A stretch of DNA of 64,000 nt. Origin: Stratiolaelaps scimitus. Taxonomy: Eukaryota > Arthropoda > Arachnida > Mesostigmata > Laelapidae. The notes under the pieces were generated by a model. That model searched no databases, had not been told where the DNA came from, and worked only from the letters and a program-made list of their open reading frames with translations. Positions 36,491 through 46,235 of this stretch are shown here, piece by piece. The position numbers were made by a program, and so were the translations under genes. The stretch lies in assembly GCA_019614645.1 (NCBI GenBank), contig JABWDB010000015.1, positions 3,224,001 through 3,288,000 of the forward strand. Reading direction: 5' to 3'. Each line of letters opens with the position of its first letter. Within the stretch, counting starts at the first letter, position 1.

Positions 36491-38420
36491 TATTATTGTT
36501 GACGATCATAGGCGGACGACGCATTGTCGTGCATGCTGTACGCCTAAGGCGACTCCGATCCGGCAAACGGCGGCCTGAACGGACGCGGTAGCCTAGCGAA
36601 AGTCGTCACGAGTCTGAACGCCTGCTTGTTGGGGAGCCTGCAGATAGTGTCGATCAGGGGGCTGGGCGAGGGGAGGATCGGGGGGTAGTCTATGATAGCA
36701 GTGGTCGGAGTAGCCGTAGTAGAGGAGCAACCGGCAACGTCCCTGTCGCCGTCGAAGCCGCTGCCGTTGCCGCGAGCGAGGCACGTGGTTCTGCACGCCT
36801 GAGCTCCTCCGGGGACGGTTAAGAACCTCTTCATCTTTTCGGATCGAGGCTCCGGCTCGCGCCTAGGTTAGGCTACTAGGTCTTGCTAGGTCGCTCGAGC
36901 TCAAACTACGAATCGTCTCGTGCGTGGACCCCTCTGCTTGCCGCCATTCCCCGTACGTTCCACGCTGCAGGTTCGCCGCCAGACGAACAGACAACCACAC
37001 ACACACCAACACACACACACATCTATCCCATTCATTGTCATCGTTGTAGTTGTCCTGGTGCTGCTGCGTCGCTGTTAGCAGCAATCGTGGCTGGAGTTTT
37101 TCAGCCTCGTTTCTCTAGCAGCAGAAGTAGTAATAGCTATTTCCACTGTGGCCGTTACTGGTGCTGCTGCCGCTGTTCCTGATTCTCTCTGTGCCTAGTC
37201 TATTCATTCTTGTTCAGCGCGTTTTTGTGGCCATCGTCGCCGCTGCCGCCGAGGCCGGCTGGGTACAGCTGGGAATCGTCGGCTGCCGTCTCCAGCAGCA
37301 CACACATCTTCGGCTACAAACAACGCCGCGTCGGGAACGACACCAACGACGCGCGGATAAGAAAAGCGAGCTGGCGACTGCAGAGAAGTCATCGCCCGAA
37401 GCCCAGAAGAAGACATCTGCCTTTGTACGGTGACGGCGACTGCTGCCGCCGCGGCCAGACCCGCGCCACGCTCGGGACCGCTTCGGCGGGGAAGTCAACA
37501 ACGACAACGACAACAACCATGACGAAGAGGAGATTCAGTGGCGCGCGCCTCAACCGAAGGACCGGCTCTCCTTTCGGTGCGTTCAGCCAAGTGCCGTTAA
37601 ACACCTTAAACACCTGCGGCAACAAACGAGTCACTGGGAGTCGAAGAAAGAAGAAGGGTCGGGTGGTAGTGCCACGATGGTGTAAAGCAAAACGAGCAGA
37701 AGTTTGCCGGTGAGGAACAAGAGCCTCTGAGTAGTGAGAGTTGGCGGGAGGCAACGGACGAAGAGGTGGTGAATGGTAGCGTCAGGCCGCGCAAGTAGCC
37801 ACTGCCGATGTGAGAAGGTGCCGGCCGGAGGACAAGAAGACGACAAGGAACGCGGCCTTCTGTGCGCTTCAAGAAGTCTGACCTTGTTCGGCTGGACGTC
37901 GATGATCGAACCGCTAACGGATATTTGAAGAATGTACACCCGCAACCGATGCCCGTGGACGAATGTCCTAATTCGCCGATTGCTTCATTGGGGCGATCGA
38001 GTTGACAGCGAAAACAATGCTGTGTCTCTGCTGGGGATCGTGTCTGGTTTTGTAGGCTCAATGGTTGATGATTCAAAGGCTCGATGTCGTTGGCCAGGAA
38101 TACAGCGCCGTATAGGGTAGAGAGAGAAGCATTTCGATTGTACTTCATGGAGATAGGTGCATAGTGAACAATGAGAACGCGCAGGGTAACAGTCTCTGCG
38201 ACAAGCCTTACCGGTGCGTTGTGGCGGAAAAGCGTTGTGTCGATCATCGAATATGTAGTAGCGGTCAGAATAGCGGTCCGTTTTTAATTCTCTGCAGCTC
38301 CAACCACGTTCTCCGTCCGTTGAGCGGTTCGGGCAGCTTCTTCTTAAACTTCTTCACTGTGAGCTACACCGATGATTTTTTTGGCTACCTGAAAGGGCAT
38401 AGAATATATCGGGGTGCGAC

Positions 38421-38673
38421 ATGCCATATGAGAGTCCTTCCGGCCAGCCAGCGCTTACCGTTGGTCTGATGTCGACTCGGATGCACTGCGCCGGACAAGG
38501 TAAGCATGTTCACATGATCGCACATATCTGCCTCTTCAGAACCAATTCAGGAGCCGCAGGAGCCTCAACCGGAAAGCGAAGAACCTCTTCTCTATAACAA
38601 AATCTTTACACCTCGATCAGAGAGACGAGCTACAAGAACGCACAACGTCAAACAGCGAAGCTTATACGGCTGA
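38421..38673 (+). CDS. Candidate two-exon gene end, unknown protein
   Basis: ATG at 38421 opens 26 codons that end at a consensus donor, AAG|GTAAGC (38500). A 40-bp candidate intron ends in the pyrimidine-rich acceptor CTGCCTCTTCAG (38539). Joining them restores frame (codon split G|AA) into 44 further codons and a TGA at 38671-38673. The second part has a repeated Glu-Pro-Gln segment followed by a basic tail, a composition typical of disordered protein. An in-frame TAG lies just upstream of the ATG codon series. The second exon is also open without splicing from 38518. A 40-bp intron is unusually short for an animal. No family was recognised. Confidence 0.28.
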
Positions 38674-39389
38674 ACACAAGAGCACTTCGGCGTTTTAATG
38701 TAATGCGATTTTCCGTTGGATACCATTTCTTTTTTGTCCCAGGACCCCCCTTCCCTTGATCTGACTCTTTGCTCAGCATCGACGTCTTCTCTTCCCTATT
38801 CGATTCATTCGGACGAACGGATATCGAACGGAGCAGGCTTCTATCGTCTCTTTGGTGTTGTCTCCTGCTCAGGCGTCTTATTACAATAATTCGCCGGAGC
38901 AGATCGGCGTTCCCGTCCTGTCGGTCCGAGCCACCTCCGTACGGAAACCACTGGACCGGGTTTGCGGGGTTCGAACAATGGACGAAGCCCAATCCGATAG
39001 TTCGGGCGGATCCGAACACTCTGCCTAGCGTCAACGGAAAGCGACATTGAAGCGGTTGAAGGCTGACGGCGGCATCAACATCATCGGCGGCAGTAGAATA
39101 AGTAGCAGCAGCATCAGCAATAGCCGAAGCAACAATGAGCATTTGTTCGCGTCAGTTCAACTTAGGAGTAGAGTGACAAACAACCCCACCGCGCCTTGAG
39201 GAAGAACTCGGGCCCGATGCGAACGGCGCTGCCGGTCGTCGTTCTTCAACGTTGCTGATCGGACGTCCGGATGCGCCGTCCGGCTTTGCAGCGCGGGCGC
39301 AGGTCCGGTCAGGACGAAACAGGCAGACCTTCTGTGGTGGCTTGGCCTACCAGCGATCGTAGGCCTATTGTCGCGAAAAGAATGACAGT

Positions 39390-39392
39390 GAA

Positions 39393-39427
<35 letters not shown>

Positions 39428-39428
39428 C
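39390..39428 (+). repeat. (GA)n tract
   Basis: About 39 bp of nearly pure GA, a homopurine strand able to form triplex DNA. Confidence 0.9.
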
Positions 39429-42400
39429 ACGTAAATATCTCTATGAGTTGAGGCCGCCCACCGAAGTCCATTCAGGTGAATCTGCTGGCTCCGCTGTTCC
39501 CTTGAACGTTCCCAACGAAGCCCGTTTCGTCAGGCCACTCCAGTACGAGCGGGTAGTCTATTAAATACACGTGTGCTCCCCCTCATCACCGTTGGCCAGT
39601 GAAAATTAGAGTAGAGCCAGCTTCATAATAGCCGCTGCTCATCTGTATGCTTTGTTTGACCAGAGTTCAACGGAGTCGAAGGTCGAAACAACGCCAACTA
39701 CAGCAAACGGTGCCTTCGCGTATTCCCACAACGTACAGCGGATGTCCTGCACATACGCAACATTGGGTTTCTACAAATTGCTCGTGAACGCGACGGAGCT
39801 TTTCCTACGAGATGCTATACGATGGATGGATGTACGCTGGTATATATTTGCACCCTATGGAAAGACGGCTAACTTTCTCATTGTTGGCAAGTAGAAGCAA
39901 AACATTTTGCGTAGAAATAAATACAGGTGTGTTCATCACCAGGTACATTTGCTGATTGTATATGATCTAATAGATATATCTGCGGGCCATTTCAGAACAG
40001 CGTAACAGACCTAAACCCCCCCCGCCCTTCAATGACTATCGATATACCGCTGTCTCGTCGGCCGTGGATTGCTCAGTGTTGTATATATATTATAGATGCC
40101 GTCTCGTTCACGAACCTCGATCCCGGCTGTAGCCCGGCAGGCGATTGGCGCGTCCACTCTTGTGTGTCGCCCACGCTACGCTGTTTTGGCCTGTTTGCCG
40201 GCCTGCCTGCCGGCCTGAGGATCGTCCTGCGGCCAGCACACATAACCAGTGGCTGCAGTGACAGCTTCATATATATATATCCCTTTGACAAAAGTGATCC
40301 AGGCAACGCTCGATAGGACAGGCCGCAAAATAACATAGACACCATATGTTTCGTCTTCTGGTGCTGTGCCGTTTCGTCTCGAGATGAGGTGGTTCTACGG
40401 GTGATCTCTACGTCCGAACGATACCCGGCCGGCGATACCGGCGTCTAACCAGCCTGCTCATAGGGCCGCTATATCGTCGCTACAAGCAGCGGTTCCTACA
40501 AACAACGGCGTTCATTTCTCTGACCCTAAAAATAACGGCGGAAGACAAACAACAGCCGACCAGAGATGTCTGTGCAGGAGGCGCGGGCCACTGTAACCGC
40601 CTCCCCCCGCCCCCCCTTTACGCATTGCCTCGATATCGGATCGGTGTACAATCAGTAGTGGGTTTTGTGCCAGCGAGCGGGTGTGCGCTTCTTTTCTGAG
40701 CCATCATGCATAGAAGACACACGCCGAACTTCGTTCTCGTCAGCTACAGCACCGGCTCGTCTGCCACGAGATGGAGACTACATGATGGCCGACCGACGGA
40801 CGACCGACGACCCCGGAGACCTTCGGCCGCGGCCGAGCGTCACCGCACCCTTCCCGCGTTCCCCGTATACGCTATCTCCGTAGGCTCCGCTCGACAGCGC
40901 TACCAGTAGCAGCAGTAGAAACAACCGCTACAATGATCTGCTGATGTTTGTTCGCTGACGACGTCGTCAACGACGACGACATCAGAACGATGCGAAGCAA
41001 ACGATGGCCGTTTTCATTTTCAATTTCGCCATTTCATCGTTGTTGGCCGCCGAAGAAGCGTCCAGCTGAAGCGGCAGCGAAGATTCGCGCAGACAACCCC
41101 CCACCCCCCTTCGAGGAGGCTCGTGCCAGAATAGAACTCTGCCATGGGACAGGGGTATTGCAAATAACGGCAACGACGGACGAATGTTGTACGACGACTT
41201 TGTACAAGAGGGCACCCACCCGTTCACACATACGCATACGAACGCTAGAGGATTGTGAAACTTGCCGGGACGATTGTGGACGAACATGGCCTGCCTGCTG
41301 CTCGACTGGCCGGAGCAGTGCTGCAGTCATTGAAGAAATACTCGAAATGGCATCCCGTAGCTCCAGCTAGCCAGGTTGGCCGGCAGTAAGCCTTTTTCGT
41401 CTAGATGCTCATGTATTGACATGAAGCGTCCTGGACGAGCCCGAACCACAGACGCGAGGTTCGGCGCAAGATGCATCACGCCGGCCGTATGGACACCACC
41501 ACACATTGGATAGACACAGCATTCTCAATCGTTTCAACCCCTGCGCCAGACGACGTCATAGAAAACGACGTCCGGGGGTGAGCTGTGAACACCGACGGAG
41601 GACAGGGGAGCCATCTACCCCCAAAGACGCGTGCTGAGGCCGAGGCCGAGGCGACCTTTAACGGTTTCTTGTCGGCGGCCAAAAGACAACGATTGGCTGG
41701 CTGCCTGGCTCAGCGTTGACCGAACGGGAGGAAGTATGTAACGATAGGCGATGACACAAGATGTGTAGATGCTTTCAGGCGATAACGTCCAGATTGTCGC
41801 CGTGCCGCCATAACGCCGAGTGAAGGTCGCGAGAAGATTTGGCGAACCAGATTGATGACTAGTTCTTGATGCTAGCTAATGCTCTTAAATGTTTCAATGT
41901 AATTGTTTAATTGATGCTCAAGCTGCAACACCATTGGTGATACCGTTAAAGTGCATGGAGGGGAAGCTCATCGATCCGAAGGCTGTCGTATGTGTCATGC
42001 TGCAGTTACTATACAACATTATGTTGTCTATGTATTGGGTAAATCTACAACGTCGCTCTGTAGTTATGGTTATCCATATAAGAATTTCTGTCTGCTGGGG
42101 TAGCCCTTCGTACGAACAACACAACCGTCAACTATATATCTTTGTTATTTTTTGATTGATTCGTGTCTGTTCTGCAGCGCTGCCGCACAAGAGACCTCGG
42201 GCCAGTCGAGCGCATTACCACTCCAATGTGCTCACATATCATTACGTCGCTACCATCGACCTAATACCTCTGTCCTAACAGGCTTGCACCAAATGCGCCC
42301 TGGGTCCTAAGATGCCTGCACCTTGCGAGCGGCACATCGCACGTTTGATAAATCTGTACATACGGAACGCACAGCCCTAACACCGCCGTGATCAGCTGTC

Positions 42401-42642
42401 ATCATCGACTTATCATTCTATAATATATTATACCTCATATATGTCAGCATCAATTTTGAATTCGACTGTCGCCGATCAGAGTTTCACCGGCGCCGAAACT
42501 CGCCAGCGGCCATTCACGGCTCCTCGTGTCGTCCGTGTGCCCTGTACTAGGTCAACTTCGGACATCGGACCGGCCAACAGGCCATTCTAGTTGGACATCA
42601 GCGCATCACGGCCTAAACAGAGAACTTAACCCTCCTTCCTTC

Positions 42643-42646
<4 letters not shown>

Positions 42647-42674
<28 letters not shown>
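42647..42674. repeat. (TA)n microsatellite
   Basis: About 28 bp of TA. Confidence 0.95.
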
Positions 42675-42677
<3 letters not shown>

Positions 42678-43135
42678 AAGGAGATCACGGATCAGCTGCC
42701 GAAAACACTAGATGAGCTCCCCATTTCATCGCCGTCGTTCTTGGCCAGCGGCGGATCGCACGCTATAAAATATGCTCTTTCGTTCCGGCCCTTGACTCGA
42801 TGCCACAGGCGTGCGCAGGCGTCTGCTTCGGCCGGCGAGTGGATCTACGACAGCTCGAAGGTCGATAGGCCCCGGCGAAACAATGAAGACGTGGAGAAGA
42901 CTAACGTTATCGTTATAAGATACAGGCTAGGAATAGATGTATAACGAGGGCGGTACGGATACGGGAGAAGGCTGAGAGAGGCGAAATAGGGCCAAGTCGA
43001 CGGTTGAGGGAAGGGAAGCCTAGAAGTGGATGAGTACCTTTGTGTTTGGCAGAGTCCGGCGTTGACAGGCTTTAGACATGAGGGTCTCGACTGTGGCCGG
43101 CTAGCAGGCCACGAGCCGGCCGAAGGCCACTCACA

Positions 43136-43171
43136 TGTATATATATATATATGTATATACATATATATACA
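43136..43171. repeat. (TA)n microsatellite, interrupted
   Basis: Three TA blocks separated by TG and CA steps. Confidence 0.9.
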
Positions 43172-45068
43172 GTGACATGGGCAAGATCCACTGTTGCAGA
43201 ACTGTTCGGGTGGACCACTGCATGGAGTTACTTCGTCGGCGATCACAACCGTTCGGCCCATGTGACGGGTGATAACGCCGGTGGCGACGATCCGACGTAG
43301 CGTCTGTTGGTACTCACCGACTGGTCACTGTATGATGCTGTGCTGACTAGCAGCAAGCGGCCGCCGGGGATCCAATCGCCAGAGGGACTCGTGCATCGGG
43401 TCCACAAGAAGACAAGAAGTCTGTTCGTTACTGGGACCATCTGCACTTCACGCTTGAAGTTGCCTCGAAACGTCATCGTTCAGAGGTTTCAATCTCGTTG
43501 GTGCCATGTACCACTGACCTGGCTGGCTGAAGCAGCCACATTCGTCGGACTCCGGTATCCCGCTGTTCATTCTACTCCGGGACGGCTGACTCGCTAGTTG
43601 CTGCAATGGTGAAGTAAAGTCAACATATAGAAATTGGACGAGTGGAGCCGACGCGAGGCAACGCACTAAGCGGTCATCGGGAACGTGGAAGAAAAAGAAC
43701 CTCATTTGCTGAGGTTTCACTAAACGATTTGTGCGCAACCGCCGCAGCCGTGTGTCGAAGAATCGCAGAACGAAACAGAAAGCGATTAGGTGAAGGAGGG
43801 GAGGCGAGACTCGAAGGCGGCAGAACCCCAGGAGCAGAACGGAATCGGAGTTCTGACCCACCTGCGCTAATACAATGCTCAGCGCTAACGTGTTTCCCAT
43901 GGCCACACAGTGTCATCAACGAATAACTCAAACGTGTACAAAATTGAGCTTGATGAACGAGCTGAACTTTAGCCGGGGCGGGGGGGAGGCGAGAGGACAG
44001 TTCCCGAGACATTTGTTGGAAATTGACGAACTCAAGAAAATCGCCAACGATTACAAAAATCGATCACAATCCGGCTGGCTGCGCATTTCGACACAACAAA
44101 CAGATAGAATTATAGAAGACAACACATTATGTAACTATTATAGCACAGTGTGTGCATCTATGAGCCATGGATGAACCATTTTCACAGTTTCTGGTTAACG
44201 TCGTCGCGTATAACTGTCCCGTCCAGAAATGCCTTCCAAACGTCCGAACCACAATGCTGCCACAATGCAGCTGACCTCTGCATCTGTCCCATGCTCAATT
44301 GTTGTGCACTTGTGATGCGTGTTCAATCGTCGTGACACGGGAATGTCCCGTTCTACCTCTGAGTTCAGCGTGTATTCCATGAACAGAGCGTAATTGAGTC
44401 ATCCTTGAGCGCACTCGTTATACCGGGCAATGAAGAAACGCTCCGCGCCTCATTTCGCACGGGCTCAGAGTGAGGATGTTATGCGGAACGGAAATTCTAT
44501 AAATAAATGGGAGATTCCGCGGTGTCTGTCGATGTCATGCTTGCCTTACGCCATATTGAATAAAAACATCTTCATAAGCAACAACAGCCGCAGCCACAGC
44601 AAATGAAAAAAAATTGCGCTGTGTAAACGCGTGTGGAAATGCACAGTAATAATCACTATAGTACTCATACAATGGCACCCAACGTGTACGGCAATATGGT
44701 CTCGACTCAAGGGACGTGAATGCTGTTTTCATTGTGATTTCTCTTGCCACGAACTATTATTATAAGTTCGATTTTTAATTCAAACTAATTACTAGCTAGT
44801 TTGGAAAAGCGATCGGTCCGAATTGTCAATACACTTTGATTCACACTATTTCGTTTGTAGACGCTTCGAACAAAGAATCATAGACTCTTACTAATTACTA
44901 ATATTTTTTTACTCATATGCCATTTCTCATGACTAACAACATCGTTTTTAAAATAAAATGAAAGTATGCTATTTTTTTTATTTAATTATGCCAACTAAAT
45001 GTACGCAGTCGTGACAGACAACCACAACAGCAATAAATACATCACCATAGTTCACTTTGATAGCATAC

Positions 45069-45645
45069 AGCTACCATGGATACATCAGTCAGTGCCTTGC
45101 AGGGATCGACAGTTGACTCCAACCATGTCCTATCCCTCAGTTCCTCCTCTGGGGCGAACCCTCCCGCCCAGCGGCAGCGGGTGGATTCCGGGCATTTTCC
45201 CTTCGGACCGGCTCTGCTATCCGAGCCCGTTCTAGCCTATCCTTCTCCAGGAGGATCCTTTCGGCTAGTGTGCTCCCTCTGTCCCACTTGCCTCTGGCCA
45301 GGCCCATGTAGAAAACGAACTCTCGCGTCCCGTCTTGCATGGCCCGTGTCAGTTCGGCGTCCGCGACCTCCTGCCGTACCTGCTCCGTGGCTCCACATGC
45401 TGCCACTGTGTGGACAGGATCGTCCCCGACTCCGGCATCGCACAGCATGCAGATGTCCGACGGGGCCTTACCAATCCTGTGGAGGTAGGATTTGAAGTCC
45501 CTGTCAGTGGCCCAAAAAGTCAAAATCGGTTCTGGGTTTAGTCAGTAAGCGTCTGACACTACCAGGCAAATACCTTAGTTGTGAGGCCTGATGTCCATGC
45601 AGGATTTACCTTTCACCTCTTAAAAAATAAAGCTACCATGAATAC
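45069..45645 (+). mobile_element. Twin-primed (5'-inverted) non-LTR retrotransposon insertion
   Basis: A 15-bp target-site duplication, AGCTACCATGGATAC at 45069-45083 and AGCTACCATGAATAC at 45631-45645 (one mismatch), brackets the insertion. The right part (about 45493-45630) is the element's 3' untranslated end in plus orientation, with an A-rich tail. The left part (45084 to about 45492) is the end of the reading frame plus proximal 3' untranslated sequence in minus orientation. The 15-kb copy has the two parts joined colinearly, so this copy is rearranged. The order of duplication, inverted 5' segment, 3' segment, A tail and duplication is what twin priming during target-primed reverse transcription produces. 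About 8-14 bp of element sequence are missing at the joint. Confidence 0.88.
45137..45498 (-). pseudogene. C-terminal fragment of a non-LTR retrotransposon ORF2-type protein
   Basis: The minus frame encodes the region downstream of reverse transcriptase and ends at TGA (45137-45139). It contains DFKSYLHRIGKAPSD, then a zinc-knuckle CX2CX9HX4C with C, C, H and C spaced as in the C-terminal knuckles of R1/I/Jockey-type APE elements. This is followed by a basic/acidic helical tail rich in Arg and Glu. The fragment begins at the inversion joint, so a few N-terminal codons read beyond about 45498 belong to the 3' segment and are not native. No reverse transcriptase or endonuclease domain is present. 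It is a dead 5'-truncated copy. Confidence 0.8.
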
Positions 45646-45691
45646 TATAATAAACACACTTGCAAAATCACGGGCACATACAAAATGTTTT

Positions 45692-45890
45692 TATGGCTCA
45701 CTCTCAGCCGACATTTAGCGTCTACGGAGTTGATTTTCACATGCATCCATTGAACGGATCCCCAAATGCAAATGTGCAACGGTGGGAATCGAACTCATGA
45801 GTGCGCCTACGTCTCCTACAATCGAAAATGGGAAGCTTCGCTCACACAGAAGCACCACGCCACCGGGCCAGACCGGTAGAATACCATTGG
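45692..45890 (-). mobile_element. tRNA-derived SINE-like unit with hairpin 3' end
   Basis: Minus strand, 5' to 3': an A-box-like TGGCGTGGTGC, then a clear B box GAGTTCGATTCCC (plus 45782-45794), then a body. The body's 3' part, from ATTTGGGGATCCG to the hairpin-like GGCTGAGAGTGAGCC (45695-45709), is alignable with the insertion at 46121-46210. It ends ATAAAAAC. A tRNA-type head joined to a LINE-like 3' tail is the usual SINE plan. The A-to-B spacing is long (about 60 bp) and no clean target-site duplication was found. Confidence 0.55.
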
Positions 45891-46025
45891 AGACACGACT
45901 ACACTGCATATGTATATTGTCCACAAGTTGTCGTGTATTGGTAAGAGAGAGAGAGAGAGAGAATGCAGTGATTTCATTGAAATTTTCAGAACCACAAAAC
46001 ACAAAAGGCAGACGTGTGCACACGT

Positions 46026-46235
46026 TTATTTGACGCGCTGAATAGCTTTGCGTTGAGAGACAGGCGTGATTTCCTTCTTGGGTTGGTCATTCCGCCATTT
46101 TGCCAGCCGAGCTGAGGTGCCTAAGGCTTTCAGGCTGACTTTCAGCCAATATTTAACGTCCACGGTACTGCTTTTAGCATTGCTTCGTAAGACGGACCCC
46201 CAAATAGACCAGCTGAGGTGCAAGACTGGTCCAAA
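46026..46235 (-). pseudogene. Open frame interrupted by a retroposon; AATAAA at the stop
   Basis: Removing the 46110-46210 insertion leaves a minus-strand frame of about 45 codons. It reads through the target site and ends RKAIQRVK then TAA, with the poly(A) signal AATAAA overlapping the stop (about 46021-46030). The frame opens after a TGA near 46258. Codon composition is coding-like and rich in Lys/Arg near the end. As it stands, the frame is still open through the inserted fragment, which adds about 34 residues. It may be a host terminal exon, the end of another element's ORF, or chance. Confidence 0.25.
46110..46221 (-). mobile_element. Truncated hairpin-family retroposon with 11-bp TSD
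   Basis: AGCTGAGGTGC occurs at 46110-46120 and 46211-46221, flanking 90 bp. On the minus strand the insert runs from GGTCTATTTGGGGGTCCG through GACGTTAAATATT to the perfect hairpin GGCTGAAAGTCAGCC (plus 46133-46147). It ends TGAAAGCCTTAG, like the CGAAAAAGTTTAG end of the 14.8-kb copy. The similarity to the 45.7-kb SINE body covers nearly the whole insert. Confidence 0.75.

Larger units (their letters stand above)
34181..38420. other. Non-coding stretch
   Basis: A compound TA/CA array lies at 34730-34790, CTG/TTG triplets at 36387-36490 and a G-run near 36297-36306. Poly-T/CTG-rich sequence lies around 37.0-37.2 kb. GC is high from 36 to 38 kb and frames of 100-213 codons are open on both strands, which is weak evidence for any one of them. 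No gene was recognised. Confidence 0.45.
38674..45068. other. Non-coding stretch
   Basis: A GA tract lies at 39390-39428 and TA arrays at 42647-42674 and 43136-43171. The DNA at 44.7-45.0 kb is AT-rich. Plus frame 39652-39894 and the minus frame around 43243-43476 look mildly protein-like but have no motif or border. An FADD string near 40949 lies in a GAC-repeat context and is not reverse transcriptase. No gene was recognised. Confidence 0.45.

Noticed and set aside
37606..38247. 213-codon minus frame
   Set aside because: The composition is Ser/Pro/Arg/Leu-rich without motifs, several other frames overlap it, and GC is high.
38265..38360. Frame containing ERFGQLLLKLL on the plus strand, recalling nuclear receptor ligand-binding helices, and a Lys-rich minus frame over the same bases
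   Set aside because: All of these frames are open for only about 30 codons and contradict each other. The similarity is too short to mean anything.
40948..41370. FADD string near the start of a plus frame, resembling the reverse transcriptase active site
   Set aside because: It is produced by a GAC/GTC-rich stretch, and no other reverse transcriptase motif lies near it.
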